A stretch of DNA of 64,000 nucleotides from Thermoplasmata archaeon (lineage in GTDB: Archaea; Thermoplasmatota; Thermoplasmata; Thermoplasmatales; Thermoplasmataceae), in the NCBI GenBank assembly GCA_021797355.1, contig JAJZZX010000005.1:62001-126000 (forward strand). The letters are read 5' to 3'. The translations under genes and the position numbers were made by a program. Each line of letters opens with the position of its first letter. Within the stretch, counting starts at the first letter, position 1. The notes beneath the pieces were generated by a model, which was given only the letters and a program-made list of their open reading frames with translations, was not told where the DNA came from and ran no database searches. Of the stretch, positions 35,963 through 45,950 are shown one piece after another.

Positions 35963-37936
35963 TCAGAGTATTCCCCCATCCACTGGAATCATGGCATCAG
36001 TTGTCGCACCGAAGGCCTCCTCGTTGAGGAGAGAAAGTACAACATTTGCCACGTGATCTGGAAGAACCTCCCTCCTTAGAAGGTTCTGGGTCTTGTATTG
36101 CTCCACTGTCTGGCCTTTGGCCTTTGCCCTCGCTTCAAGCACCCCGTTCTCCCAGATCTTGGATCCCCTGAATATCTTGTCAGGATTCACAATGTTGGAT
36201 CGGATGCCATATTTTCCGCCCTCCTTGGCCACATAGTGGCAGATGTGCGCTGCGAAGGCCTTTGAGGAGCCATACGAAAGCATCTCTGGTCCTGGATGGG
36301 TGAGGTTCTTCGAGATATTGAAAACCATGTTGCCGCCAGTTCCCTGTTTCTTCATGATTCTGAATGCTTCGCGCGTCATAAGGAAAGTCCCCCTTGCATT
36401 GACCCTGTAATGGAGATCAAGCTCTTCAGCGCTGATATTCTCGATGCCGTTGCTCTTCAATACGCCCGCATTGTTGAACAGTATGTCCACACCGCCTGCC
36501 TTCCTGACGATTTCAATGTAGGCGGAAACAACGGAGTTTTCATCCGATATATCAACCACAACTGGCACAACGGGAGTTTTTGTCTCCCTTGCTATTTCGT
36601 CACTGATCCTGCTAACCTCTGGGGAGAGGTCGAAAGCGAAGACCATTGATCCGCTTGCAGCAAGCTTCCTGGCAACCTCAAGCCCAATTCCGCTTGCTGC
36701 ACCAGTCACTACAGATACCTGCCCTTCAAGCTGCCTCGGCTTGAATTTCCTGAGCTTGGCTTCCTCAAGGGGCCAGTATTCCATGTCGTAGGCCTCCTTC
36801 CTGCTTATGAATTTATTTCCTCCAATGATGCCGGCCTGTGCATTAACCTTAATTGAGTGTTCAATCTGGTCCATTATTATGGAGGCTTCCTTGGCATTGA
36901 TTCCAGCAGTTATGATGCCATATCCTCTGATAACGATGCAGGACGGGTAAGGATCATGCATTGGGAATCCCCTGACATATTCTGAGTATTCCTTCCTGTA
37001 TTTTTCAGCGAATTTCTCAATTGCTTCTGCGGCCCCGGAAACCTGGTCAATGTATGCGTAATCATATTTGGTCCTGATGAGCATATCTGGGGTAGCCGGG
37101 CCGTTGGTAGCCAGCTTCTCCGCCTCCAGTGACATTGCTGCGTCCAGAGCGAAGCCATCACATTTTATGTTGAGGATTTTTTTCCTTACTGAAGATAGCT
37201 TTCCCCTGATCTCCGGCAATGAAGCTTCCACAATCTTTGTGTCAGCCTTTTCATAGGCTTTCGTGAAAAGTGGCCTGGTTCCTATTTTCCTGTCTATGTA
37301 TTTCTGGGCCTCGGCCACTATTTCCAAGTGCCTGCCATAGCTTTCCCTGCCACTTTCGCCGAATGTGAACAGCCCATGCCTGGACAGTATAATGCCCCTT
37401 GTGCCGGCAGGCATGCTCTCTATCCTCTGGAGTATGGCCCTTGCCAGCTTGAAGCCGGGAGGGATGTACGGTATGACCATGACCCCCGGAAATATTCCCT
37501 CTATGTCCTCCTCTGAAAGAAGTGTGTTGGTAATTGAAAGTATTGCGTCTGAATGCGAATGATCCACAAACCTGTACGGTATGAACGCATGAAGGAATGA
37601 TTCTACGCTTGGCGCTGGTTCAGCAGGATCAACCATGCTCTTCTGCATGTATGACATCATTTCCTGGTCGGTCATGGAATCAATCGACCTGGCGGCGAGC
37701 ATATCATCCATCCTCAGTCCGGTAAACCCATTCTCGGATATTGTAGCTAGATCTGAACCGCTCCCCTTTACCCTGAGCACATCAATGGATCTTCCGGCAT
37801 GATCCATTTCCCTGACTTTTACTGATGTGTTGCCGCCACCGTGCAGCACTAGGCTGCTGTCCTTGCCCAGCAGCCGTGAAAAATAAACCCTTTCCTCAAG
37901 AAGTGAGGAAAATGATTCTGTCCCTGATTTGGCCAT
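35963..37936 (-). CDS. Bifunctional class II aldolase / short-chain dehydrogenase
   Basis: A 657-residue fusion. The N-terminal half (about 20-340) is a class II aldolase fold with the zinc-type RFVDHSHSDAIL motif; the C-terminal half (about 395-655) is an SDR with VVTGAASGIGLEVARKL, NNAGVL and the YGSSKAF catalytic Tyr/Lys pair. The same architecture occurs in rhamnulose-1-phosphate aldolase/lactaldehyde dehydrogenase proteins (RhaD/YuxG type), which split a deoxyketose phosphate and oxidise the aldehyde. The sugar here is not shown. I start at ATG 37936, about 27 bases after an ATAATTAAG box; a GTG at 37954 is also in frame. No sugar kinase or isomerase is adjacent. Confidence 0.85.
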   Translation of the reverse strand: MAKSGTESFSSLLEERVYFSRLLGKDSSLVLHGGGNTSVKVREMDHAGRSIDVLRVKGSGSDLATISENGFTGLRMDDMLAARSIDSMTDQEMMSYMQKSMVDPAEPAPSVESFLHAFIPYRFVDHSHSDAILSITNTLLSEEDIEGIFPGVMVIPYIPPGFKLARAILQRIESMPAGTRGIILSRHGLFTFGESGRESYGRHLEIVAEAQKYIDRKIGTRPLFTKAYEKADTKIVEASLPEIRGKLSSVRKKILNIKCDGFALDAAMSLEAEKLATNGPATPDMLIRTKYDYAYIDQVSGAAEAIEKFAEKYRKEYSEYVRGFPMHDPYPSCIVIRGYGIITAGINAKEASIIMDQIEHSIKVNAQAGIIGGNKFISRKEAYDMEYWPLEEAKLRKFKPRQLEGQVSVVTGAASGIGLEVARKLAASGSMVFAFDLSPEVSRISDEIARETKTPVVPVVVDISDENSVVSAYIEIVRKAGGVDILFNNAGVLKSNGIENISAEELDLHYRVNARGTFLMTREAFRIMKKQGTGGNMVFNISKNLTHPGPEMLSYGSSKAFAAHICHYVAKEGGKYGIRSNIVNPDKIFRGSKIWENGVLEARAKAKGQTVEQYKTQNLLRREVLPDHVANVVLSLLNEEAFGATTDAMIPVDGGIL

Positions 37937-38048
37937 TGTGGGAAATAATTGCACTGCTTAATTATGTATCGCCCATGTCGTGTGAAACACCACCGGTGGC
38001 TGTCTATACCTGTTCAGCGAAGAACGGTGCAGCCCGACCTGACAGGTG

Positions 38049-40799
38049 CTACTGCTGCCGGGCGAGGCTTATGACAGGCCTGCCCGGCCAGGCAACTTTG
38101 CCTCCCTTTCCGGGATTGTTCTCCTCTATGTTCACCGTGCACTGGAACAGCTTTTCAAGGTACTGTCTGCTTGATCTGATGACCATGGCCTCATCCTCAA
38201 CGCCAAGATCGATGTTTTTCCTGTTTTTCATGAAATCCCCGATGAATGGCTTCAGCCGGGGAGTTGCTTCTGATACCCTGTCTTCCATAAGCATCTGGGC
38301 AAGCTTCCTCATCTCGCCTGAGCATACTGATATGCCTATGGACGCTGGATCGATCTTTGTAGCCTTTATGATGTCCCTTATGTCCTGCACAAGTTTCTGC
38401 AGATATCTCTCTGCTGCAAGTGCTGATTCATCTATTTCGCCTATATCCCCATCTAGTATCTGCTCAACACTTACAAAGCCTGTTTTCCCGGCCTTTTCCC
38501 AGAGTTCCTCACAAGTATGGGGAATGACAGGCGCCATGGCCCTTACCCACAACTCTGAAACTGAGGAAATGGAATAGGGGAGGTTGCCGCCCCTGTTTTC
38601 GAGGTACCTGAGATCATTTATGACCTCATAGAAAATTGAGATTATTGCACCCCTCAGATCATTCCCCTCCATCCTCTCAATGTATTCCTTCATGTGCTGG
38701 TTGAAGCGGGAGAGGAACCATTTTTCCACCTGCGTCGGTACGAAACGGTCCTGGCGGCCTGCCTGTCCCATTAGTTCCAGGAATGTCTCATACCTCTTCC
38801 TCACTGCATTTATTTCGGACTCATTCCAGTCAAGAGTGGATGACATGTCAGCGTTGACAGCCACGAATAGCCTGTAAAGATCAGCCGAATATCTTGTGGC
38901 TATCTTCAGGAGCGATATGGCGTTCCCCTTGCTCTTTGATATCTTTGCCCCGTTGGACACTACCAACCCGGTAATTATCAGGCCCCTGGGCTGTAACTCC
39001 TTTGGAAACAGTGCCGCATGATTCATGACGTAGAATGACAGGTGATTGCTCAGGTGAGGATGGGCTGTGAGCCGGATATCCACCCCATACCAGTAATGCA
39101 GGTTCCTCCGCGCACTTTGTGCAAGGAGCACAACTTCTTCGCCATAATGCGAAACTGATTCGTCTGTTCCCGATCCATATATGTATTCGACAATCTCCTC
39201 CGGCAGCTTGCCAAGGATTTCGTGTATTCTTTTCATTTCCGCTGCATTTGTATAAACAGCTGGATATATTGTGGAATCGGAGAGAGATTCGATGACCCAT
39301 TCGCTGTTGAATGGCAGCCTTGTTCCAAGCCCACGCCGCCTGGCGCAGGGGCGTTCCCTAAGCCAGTCCACAGCCTCGTGCATGGCATTCCTGTAGAATT
39401 CCGGGTAGTAATACATCCTCCTGATTAGGTCATGGGATTCCTGCTTCCACCATTCCACTGAATAGTCTATGAACCACTGATCGTTGAGAACGGCCACAAC
39501 CACCTTTGAGCCACCTCGTGTCTGGGCTTTCCTGGAAACCTCATAGAATATGAAGCCCAGCCTGGAACTTATCAGTTCTTGCCTCATGGCCTCCCTGGCC
39601 TGCTGAACCGTCATTCCTGAGAATGGCCCATTTGAATCGTTCATCCTGCCTGAATAAAATTCTTCCCTGTACAGGCGCTGGGTTGCGTCCTTTATCTTGC
39701 CGGAGTCTGAAAGATCACTCAGTCCTGCCTCGGTAACGAGAGATTCAACTGTCAATCCCTCCCCTCCCTGGACTGAGATTACTTTTACAGGAGTTGCCGG
39801 GACACCGTATTGCTTTATGGCTACGTAATCCCACACTGCATGCCCTGGGACAGAATACACCACGCCTGTACCGTTGTCTGGGTCAACAAAAGATGCCCTA
39901 TATACTGTTAGCCTGCTCTGGGTAAAAGGTGCAGTAAACTTCCTTGAAATGATGTCGTCAGATGATACCTGCGATATGATTGCAGATCCCTCATGCTGCA
40001 GGATGATCTTCTGTGCTGCCTCGGCCGATACGGCATATTTTTCTCCTTCCACTTTCACAATAACATAATCGCCATGGTCGGAAATCCATAGGTTTGTCAC
40101 TCCAAACAGGGTCTCCGGCCTCAGTGAAGCGGCAAGCAGGGAATACTCGTCTCCGCGAAATGCTACAGCTGTGTATTCCTCGATTGTTACCTTATCGATA
40201 TCGCCATCACTGATATCATCCTCGCCAACTGCATTGGCATCATCCACGCTGTAAAGCACAGGATATTTCCCGCTCTTAATGAGCCCCTTGCTGCGAAGCC
40301 TTTCAAACTGCCATTTTACAAAATCCTGGTAGAAAGGATCAGCGGAAGTGAACCTCCTGGTCCAGTCAATGGAATACCCCAGGCTGTTGAAGTCCTTCAC
40401 TATACGATCGGAGAAGTAAGATGCTATGTTTTCAGGTTTCTTGAACGATTCCATTATGGAATCAATGTTTTCAGGTTCCTCATATTCCATAAGGTTGTCA
40501 CGGTACTGGTTTATGGTCTTCTCGTCCCCCAGACGGATGCGTTCTGAAAATGCGAGTATGGGGGTGCCGCTTTGGTGGAACGCCATTGGAAAAAGGACGT
40601 TGAAGCCGCGCATTCTCCTGAACCTAGCTATAATATCAGCCAGCGTATAAGTCCTGCCGTGGCCTACATGAAGGGGTCCATTGGTATAAGGCCACGGCAC
40701 GGTTATCATGAACTTGGGCTTTGACTCATCCTGAAGAGGCTCAAACAGGTGGCTGTCCTGCCACCTCTTCTGCCATTTCTCCTCAACCGACCGGTCCAT
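38049..40799 (-). CDS. leuS: Leucyl-tRNA synthetase
   Basis: A 916-residue class I synthetase with WPYTNGPLHVGHGRTYT (HIGH-type motif) near residue 36 and KISKSKGN near residue 630. A CP1 editing domain lies between, with YTAVAFRGDEYSLLAASLRPET. The size and arrangement are archaeal/eukaryotic-type LeuRS, with a long C-terminal tRNA-binding extension. No frameshift is visible. It starts three bases after the arginine decarboxylase stop, so the two are co-transcribed, although they share no obvious pathway. Confidence 0.95.
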   Translation of the reverse strand: MDRSVEEKWQKRWQDSHLFEPLQDESKPKFMITVPWPYTNGPLHVGHGRTYTLADIIARFRRMRGFNVLFPMAFHQSGTPILAFSERIRLGDEKTINQYRDNLMEYEEPENIDSIMESFKKPENIASYFSDRIVKDFNSLGYSIDWTRRFTSADPFYQDFVKWQFERLRSKGLIKSGKYPVLYSVDDANAVGEDDISDGDIDKVTIEEYTAVAFRGDEYSLLAASLRPETLFGVTNLWISDHGDYVIVKVEGEKYAVSAEAAQKIILQHEGSAIISQVSSDDIISRKFTAPFTQSRLTVYRASFVDPDNGTGVVYSVPGHAVWDYVAIKQYGVPATPVKVISVQGGEGLTVESLVTEAGLSDLSDSGKIKDATQRLYREEFYSGRMNDSNGPFSGMTVQQAREAMRQELISSRLGFIFYEVSRKAQTRGGSKVVVAVLNDQWFIDYSVEWWKQESHDLIRRMYYYPEFYRNAMHEAVDWLRERPCARRRGLGTRLPFNSEWVIESLSDSTIYPAVYTNAAEMKRIHEILGKLPEEIVEYIYGSGTDESVSHYGEEVVLLAQSARRNLHYWYGVDIRLTAHPHLSNHLSFYVMNHAALFPKELQPRGLIITGLVVSNGAKISKSKGNAISLLKIATRYSADLYRLFVAVNADMSSTLDWNESEINAVRKRYETFLELMGQAGRQDRFVPTQVEKWFLSRFNQHMKEYIERMEGNDLRGAIISIFYEVINDLRYLENRGGNLPYSISSVSELWVRAMAPVIPHTCEELWEKAGKTGFVSVEQILDGDIGEIDESALAAERYLQKLVQDIRDIIKATKIDPASIGISVCSGEMRKLAQMLMEDRVSEATPRLKPFIGDFMKNRKNIDLGVEDEAMVIRSSRQYLEKLFQCTVNIEENNPGKGGKVAWPGRPVISLARQQ

Positions 40800-40802
40800 T
40801 TC

Positions 40803-41354
40803 TCACTCCTCTACAATCAGGACTGCAGCGGATATCACCGTTGTCCATTCTCCGGCCTTCATGACAACTGCCGTGGAGCATATATTCCTTGTTGTGAGAA
40901 TCCTGTCCTGAAGAACATACTCCTCCTTCTCGGCATTCCAGACAAGCTGGTCAGCCTGCCCCATTGTGCTGGCGAGCATCTCTGCAGCAAGTTTTTCCGC
41001 AAAATATCCGGCCACTTTCTCTGTCTCGCCGAAGCTGTGGTGCTCACTTAGATAGCCCCAGCGACTCCTGTCAGTGGGAATGGCGTAACCGATGGCAGCG
41101 GAGATCATTCTGTTAAGCTCATCTGATGAATTTCTTGCCAGAACTGTGAAGATGATCTGTCCAGGCGAAATCAGCTTAAGGCCTTCCTCCCTTGGAATGA
41201 CCTCTGCATAGGGCGGGAGAATGGAACTTATGCTTACCAGATTGAACGGCGCTATGCCGCCATCCCTCAGGGCTTCCTCGAAGGATTGAAGCTGACTTTG
41301 GCCTCTGCCAACACCTCTGGTGAAGAAGATCTTCTTCGGCACAAAACTTGTCAT
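40803..41354 (-). CDS. pdaD: Pyruvoyl-dependent arginine decarboxylase
   Basis: A 183-residue proenzyme that cleaves itself to create a pyruvoyl group and then converts arginine to agmatine for polyamine synthesis. Seen: the self-cleavage site [13 protein letters not shown], with processing expected between Ser-43 and Ser-44, the beta-subunit [14 protein letters not shown], and the conserved [10 protein letters not shown] glutamate region. Length is normal for archaeal PdaD. It is the first gene of a pair with leuS. An agmatinase gene is not in the window. Confidence 0.93.
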   Translation of the reverse strand: MTSFVPKKIFFTRGVGRGQSQLQSFEEALRDGGIAPFNLVSISSILPPYAEVIPREEGLKLISPGQIIFTVLARNSSDELNRMISAAIGYAIPTDRSRWGYLSEHHSFGETEKVAGYFAEKLAAEMLASTMGQADQLVWNAEKEEYVLQDRILTTRNICSTAVVMKAGEWTTVISAAVLIVEE

Positions 41355-41440
41355 TGCCAGGGATATGGCGTTTTTATTAAAATCTTGATCATGCCTGGCG
41401 CATCCATCACTATGCAGCAGGATTTATCTGCGGATTAGTG

Positions 41441-41848
41441 TCAGATATCTATCACTATGGTCCCATATCCTTTCTCCGGGCTAATTTCGAGCATGTGGAA
41501 AGTAGGTGATTTAAATACATGTTTATAGGCGAATCTACCATTGATTCTGTACCCGTGCATAACTACCTCTGTGGATTTTTTTCCGATTCCTTTCGGAAAT
41601 TCAATGGACGTCATGTGCACCGAATTGACCTCAAAATGGTATATGAGCCTCAATATGAGATCATAGAAAAATGCCTCAGGATTGCTGCTTTTCACATCTT
41701 CCCTGGCAATTATCTCATGCTTCCTGCCTGGCTGTGAGCCCATTAGGCTGGATACTGCTCTAAAACCCTCGATGATGAGGTCTTCTAAGGTTTTTCCGTA
41801 AAATCTTATCCCTATATCACCGGTGTGGTCAAAAATCTCGTATTTCAA
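41441..41848 (-). CDS. Archease
   Basis: A 135-residue protein of the archease family, which speeds guanylylation and turnover of the RNA ligase RtcB and so supports tRNA splicing. Seen: FDHTGDIGIRFYG at the N-terminus with the metal-binding aspartates, EAFFYDLILRLIYHFE in the middle, and the C-terminal FHMLEISPEKGYGTIVIDI, the usual end. This fits the intron in tRNA-Met found in the same window. RtcB itself is not encoded here. Confidence 0.93.
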   Translation of the reverse strand: MKYEIFDHTGDIGIRFYGKTLEDLIIEGFRAVSSLMGSQPGRKHEIIAREDVKSSNPEAFFYDLILRLIYHFEVNSVHMTSIEFPKGIGKKSTEVVMHGYRINGRFAYKHVFKSPTFHMLEISPEKGYGTIVIDI

Positions 41849-41885
41849 TGAAAAGGATATTTGTTAAAAAGAATAAATATTGGGA

Positions 41886-43706
41886 TTACTCGGGTCTCTG
41901 TGAGGAAATCACCGGGATTGCCTCTTCCAGATTCAGCCCTATTTCATCCTCTGACAGTTTCCTACCAATGCTCTGCTCATAGAAGGAAAGTATTCTCCTC
42001 TTGTCTTCCTTGGTGTACTCCCTGAAGTACTTGTCCTTCTTAAGGATCTTTCCGGTTCTCTCCTCATAGGTCTTCGCAGGGATCGAGTACTTCCTCTGTG
42101 TTGCATCCCTGTAAAGTTCAGGTATCACATTGAAGGCACAGAATGGAACTACCCTTCCGTCAGGCATTGCATAGTGGATATCGCATCTCTCAACCCTGTC
42201 CACATCGTAGGTGTAAGGATCCATGAAGTGCATGAAGCCTATGAACATGGATTTGTAGTGGAAAGCTTTCAATCCATGGTAGTCTCCCTCTGTGAACGCG
42301 TTGTAGATCATATCCTTCAGCTTGAAGTCCTTGGGGGCCTTCTCATAGTCTACAAACTTGTTCAGGCTAAGCAGCAACTTGGGCACTGTTATGGCCTTGC
42401 TGACCCTCTTGAAGTTAGAGTTCTTTATCTCGTCCGCAAGTTCGCCTATTCTCTCGAACATTCCCCTGACATCGATGAACCTTGTGATGGGTATTACCCT
42501 GTCATCGTCCTTAAAGAGGTACGTTCCCATACCGCAGGCAAAGTGGATGGAGAGTTTGTACATTTCCTTGCCCTTCAGCTGCTCCACGAAATCTGAAACC
42601 TTTGCGGTTGAAGGAACAGTGAAGAAGTCCTCTCTCCCTATTAGGCCATCTGTCTGCTGCTCTATCTTCTTGATTGCTCCAGGAATTGTTATTCTCTGCT
42701 TCTCCCTCATCCTGTCAGGCATCCTGCCTACCAAGCTGACTGGCTGGAAGTTCACAGCCCTGACAACGTCAATGTTGGAAAGGCCAAACCTTATGATATC
42801 TCCCAGATACTGGTCATTGACGCCCCCGATAACAGTGGGGACAAGCACGACACCAAGAGGTGCCTTCTTGTAATTCTCAAGGGCGGCGGGGATTTCCCAG
42901 AAATTCTTCGGGTTTGATCTGGGTGTTGGTCCGTCAAAGCTTGTATATATGACGTTGGAACCAGCTGCCCTGACCTTCTTGGGGAAGTCTGGATCGAAAG
43001 CTGCCCTTATGCTGTTGGTGTTAAGCTGGATATGCTCATAGCCTTCCTCCCTGGCTATCTTGATTATATCGATGATGTCGTCCCTTATTGTTGGCTCTCC
43101 GCCGGTAATCTGGACAGCGTTTGCACCAACTGGCTTCTCATTCCTCATCCTTCTCAGCATCATCCTTACCTGATCCTGGGTAGGCTCATATATTGGCTCA
43201 TTTTCCTTTGCGTAGAAGAAACAGTACCAGCATGAAAGATCACAGCGATTTGTCACAACTACGTTACCAAGGCCGGTATGTGATTTGTGCTTTATGCAGA
43301 GACCGCAGTGCGTCGGGCATACAATCTTAGATTCAAGGTAAGCCACATGTGGGTTCAGGATTCTAACTCCTGGGTCCTGCCATTTCTTGGCCTCCTGGTA
43401 CATTTCGTAATCTTCCCAGTATTTTTCCTTCGTTACGCCGTGTTCAGCGCATTCCTTAATGAGTTTAACTTCACCAGCATGCTCGTAAACAATGGCAGGT
43501 ATCCTCATCTGATCGAATTTCTCGTCATCTACACATATGGGGCAAAGGCTTTCAGTAACCCTGATCACCATCATATCCGGTGTAACAAGGTGTCCCATTG
43601 TGCTGACAAATTCGTCCACCGTCTTGAACGGTGCGTTCTTGCTTATCTCGAAATCTGCTGAAAAGCGAATTTCGGGATACCTGTTCCTTTCCTCAGATAC
43701 AATCAT
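41886..43706 (-). CDS. tes: Tetraether lipid synthase-like radical SAM protein (Tes)
   Basis: A 606-residue protein from ATG 43706, which follows GGTGAT at seven bases; an upstream GTG at 43718 would hide that site. The radical SAM motif NRCDLSCWYC gives Cys-155, 159 and 162. Extra cysteines before it (55, 58, 86, 130, 134, 137, in ESLCPIC and CPTHCGLC) fit additional iron-sulfur clusters or a metal site. This pattern matches the archaeal enzyme that joins the phytanyl tails of two archaeol-type lipids to give tetraethers (MJ0619 family). That activity is known for the family, and tetraethers are expected in acidophilic Thermoplasmata. It is a single-gene unit upstream of archease. Confidence 0.85.
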   Translation of the reverse strand: MIVSEERNRYPEIRFSADFEISKNAPFKTVDEFVSTMGHLVTPDMMVIRVTESLCPICVDDEKFDQMRIPAIVYEHAGEVKLIKECAEHGVTKEKYWEDYEMYQEAKKWQDPGVRILNPHVAYLESKIVCPTHCGLCIKHKSHTGLGNVVVTNRCDLSCWYCFFYAKENEPIYEPTQDQVRMMLRRMRNEKPVGANAVQITGGEPTIRDDIIDIIKIAREEGYEHIQLNTNSIRAAFDPDFPKKVRAAGSNVIYTSFDGPTPRSNPKNFWEIPAALENYKKAPLGVVLVPTVIGGVNDQYLGDIIRFGLSNIDVVRAVNFQPVSLVGRMPDRMREKQRITIPGAIKKIEQQTDGLIGREDFFTVPSTAKVSDFVEQLKGKEMYKLSIHFACGMGTYLFKDDDRVIPITRFIDVRGMFERIGELADEIKNSNFKRVSKAITVPKLLLSLNKFVDYEKAPKDFKLKDMIYNAFTEGDYHGLKAFHYKSMFIGFMHFMDPYTYDVDRVERCDIHYAMPDGRVVPFCAFNVIPELYRDATQRKYSIPAKTYEERTGKILKKDKYFREYTKEDKRRILSFYEQSIGRKLSEDEIGLNLEEAIPVISSQRPE

Positions 43707-44074
43707 TCTAGGAATCACCTATTTTATGCCACAACAGTACACTTATTAAAAGATTTTTGTAGTATGACATGCGAAATATGCTCAAACTTTATTAGCCATC
43801 CGAGCAACATATGTCTATTTTTGCCGTTAGTGCATAAAATCAATATATTATTGGATTTCTCTTTCATTAGGTATATAAAAATTTCAGTTTTTGTAATTGA
43901 TACTGCAACATATTAATACGGTATGATGAAAACCTTTGAAAAGATGCCATGCCGTGCTTAGGAGGGGATGAAGTGTTGAAGTAGACAATTTTTTTAGCTG
44001 TAGTTGCTAAATTCTGGCAGAGTTCTTTGTGGGAACAGCAAAAATTAATATTCTCAACACTATCACTGTGCCAA
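43707..44074. other. AT-rich gap between the tetraether synthase and tRNA-Gly
   Basis: 368 bases holding the minus-strand promoter of the synthase and the tRNA promoter. AAAATTAATATT at about 44041-44052 is well placed for the tRNA. An ATGATGA box (about 43923-43929) resembles box C of a C/D guide RNA but no matching D box was found. No coding frame is supported. Confidence 0.4.
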
Positions 44075-44147
44075 GCGGGTGTGGTGTAGCCTGGTAACAC
44101 GCGAGCTTGCCAAGCTCGTGCCTCGGGTCCAAATCCCGGCACCCGCA
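44075..44147 (+). tRNA. tRNA-Gly (GCC)
   Basis: Acceptor GCGGGTG/CACCCGC, D-arm with GTAGCCTGGTAAC, anticodon stem CGAGC/GCTCG around TTGCCAA (anticodon GCC), T-arm TCGGG-TCCAAAT-CCCGG with one wobble pair, discriminator A. No intron, no encoded CCA. No integrase is next to it. Confidence 0.92.
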
Positions 44148-44347
44148 CTTCTCTTGCAATGTAATGTTTTGCTTAATTGATACAGAAGAAAGTTTTTGGT
44201 GCAATTTCCACAATTTAGATCATATCACCAGGCAAAAAGGAATGATAAATTTATCAGAAATGGGTATGTATATCTTACCCAGACAGAGGTGTTCCCTATG
44301 TAATGTGTTTTCACAACCATATTGGAGAAATTATGGTTTGAATACAC

Positions 44348-45826
44348 TCAATCCTTTATGAGATCTTCCCTCACTGTCTCTATTTGCAGATCAGTCCCTG
44401 AATAATCAACATACACATTCTTGATCTTCAGGTATTCCGCAATTCCATACTTGCTGCCTTCTCCAGCCTGCCCTGTCAGCCTGAAGCCAGTATGATATCC
44501 CTGTGAAGATTCAGGCCCTGGCATATTGACATATAGTTCACCAAACCTGATCCTCTCGAATGCCTCAAATATCAGATTATGATCTGATGTGAACAGGTAG
44601 GATGCCAGCCCATACTTGGAATCGTTTGCATAATGGAACAGCTCTTCCTTGTCGGATACTTCCATGGCGCCTACAACCGGTCCGAAGATCTCCTCTTGGA
44701 ATATCTTGGATTCCTGTGTTACCCCGCCTATTATTGTCGGAGCAAAGAAATAACCGTTGGAATAGGGTGCTGCAAGTTTAGGCTGGTCTCCTCCAGTCTC
44801 AATTTTAAAGCCGCTTGATTTTGCATCCTGTATGAACGATGCCATAGTCTTCAGGGCACCCCTGTTAATGAGTGGCCCCATGTCCGAATGTTTAGGATCT
44901 CCAAGTGTCATATGTGACACAGCGTACCTGACCATTGACATAAACTTGTCATAGACATCCCTGTGGACATACAGCCTTTCCGCAGCAATGCATGACTGCC
45001 CCGCGTTCCAGAATTTCGCCCAGAGAAATGTCCTGAGCGCGTTCTTCAAGTCGGCGTCCTTCCATACCATGAAGGGGGCTTTTCCGCCGAGTTCCAGTAT
45101 CAGCTTTCCCATGTTGCTAGAAGCTTTCTGCATTATCCTCTGGCCAGTCTCAGTTGAACCGGTCATCGTCACAACTGATACTTTCCTATGTGCAACTATG
45201 TAGTCGCCTATTTCCGATCCCTTGCCGGTGACAAAATTAAGGACACCATTGGGGAGGCCTGCTTCGATGAATTTTTTGACTATCCATTCTGCCGTGAATG
45301 GTGTATCTGAACTGGGCTTGAGCACAACGGTATTTCCTGTCAGAAGGGCTGGAGCAAGTTTCCTGGCAACCATGGCAGCCGGGAAATTCCAGGGAGTGAG
45401 AGCCACAACAACGCCATATGGCACCTTGAACTGGAAAATTTTACGTGTGCTAGTGTCTCCCTCCACAATGTCACCAGTGATCTTCCTTGCAAATTCAGCG
45501 TAATACTGAAGCTGATCTATAACGCCGTCAACTTCCTGCCTGGCCTCTACTGCTATCTTTCCATTCTCCCGCATTAGGAGTTCTTCCAGCTCGTGCCTTG
45601 ATTTCTCAACCAGTTCCCTTGCCTTGTAAATGTACTTTGATCTCTTAACAGAACCTAGAGATGACCAGCTATCAAATGCCTTGAGGGCAGATTCTACTGC
45701 ATCATCCACATCATTTTTTGATGCTGCCGGAAACTCGCCGATTAGACTACCGTCAACTGGATTGTATTTCTGGAGCATTTCCTTATTTTCTGCATCTCTC
45801 CATTTTCCGTCTACTAGAAGTTTCAT
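44348..45826 (-). CDS. Aldehyde dehydrogenase, possibly D-glyceraldehyde dehydrogenase
   Basis: A 492-residue NAD(P)-dependent aldehyde dehydrogenase. Seen: the cofactor strand VVALTPWNFPAAMVARKLAPAL, KPSSDTPF, the MTGSTETGQRI motif, the general-base LELGGKAPF and the catalytic cysteine in WNAGQSCIAAERLYV. Length and sequence style resemble the Thermoplasma NADP-dependent D-glyceraldehyde dehydrogenase of the nonphosphorylative Entner-Doudoroff route; that identification is by memory and is an inference. Succinate-semialdehyde or lactaldehyde are alternatives. It is a single-gene unit, facing tRNA-Gly. Confidence 0.85.
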   Translation of the reverse strand: MKLLVDGKWRDAENKEMLQKYNPVDGSLIGEFPAASKNDVDDAVESALKAFDSWSSLGSVKRSKYIYKARELVEKSRHELEELLMRENGKIAVEARQEVDGVIDQLQYYAEFARKITGDIVEGDTSTRKIFQFKVPYGVVVALTPWNFPAAMVARKLAPALLTGNTVVLKPSSDTPFTAEWIVKKFIEAGLPNGVLNFVTGKGSEIGDYIVAHRKVSVVTMTGSTETGQRIMQKASSNMGKLILELGGKAPFMVWKDADLKNALRTFLWAKFWNAGQSCIAAERLYVHRDVYDKFMSMVRYAVSHMTLGDPKHSDMGPLINRGALKTMASFIQDAKSSGFKIETGGDQPKLAAPYSNGYFFAPTIIGGVTQESKIFQEEIFGPVVGAMEVSDKEELFHYANDSKYGLASYLFTSDHNLIFEAFERIRFGELYVNMPGPESSQGYHTGFRLTGQAGEGSKYGIAEYLKIKNVYVDYSGTDLQIETVREDLIKD

Positions 45827-45950
45827 GTTTTTAAATTACCTTATTGGTTATATTTCTTTGCGAAAAAGGGGAAAAGGCACTTTGGTTTACACAGGAAAAT
45901 ATCCTGCAGAGGAAAAAAATATACATAGTTAAGTGGATCACCAAGGAAGA

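Noticed and set aside
43920-43990. Possible C/D box guide RNA with an ATGATGA box C.
   Set aside because: No convincing D box or internal C'/D' pair at the right spacing.
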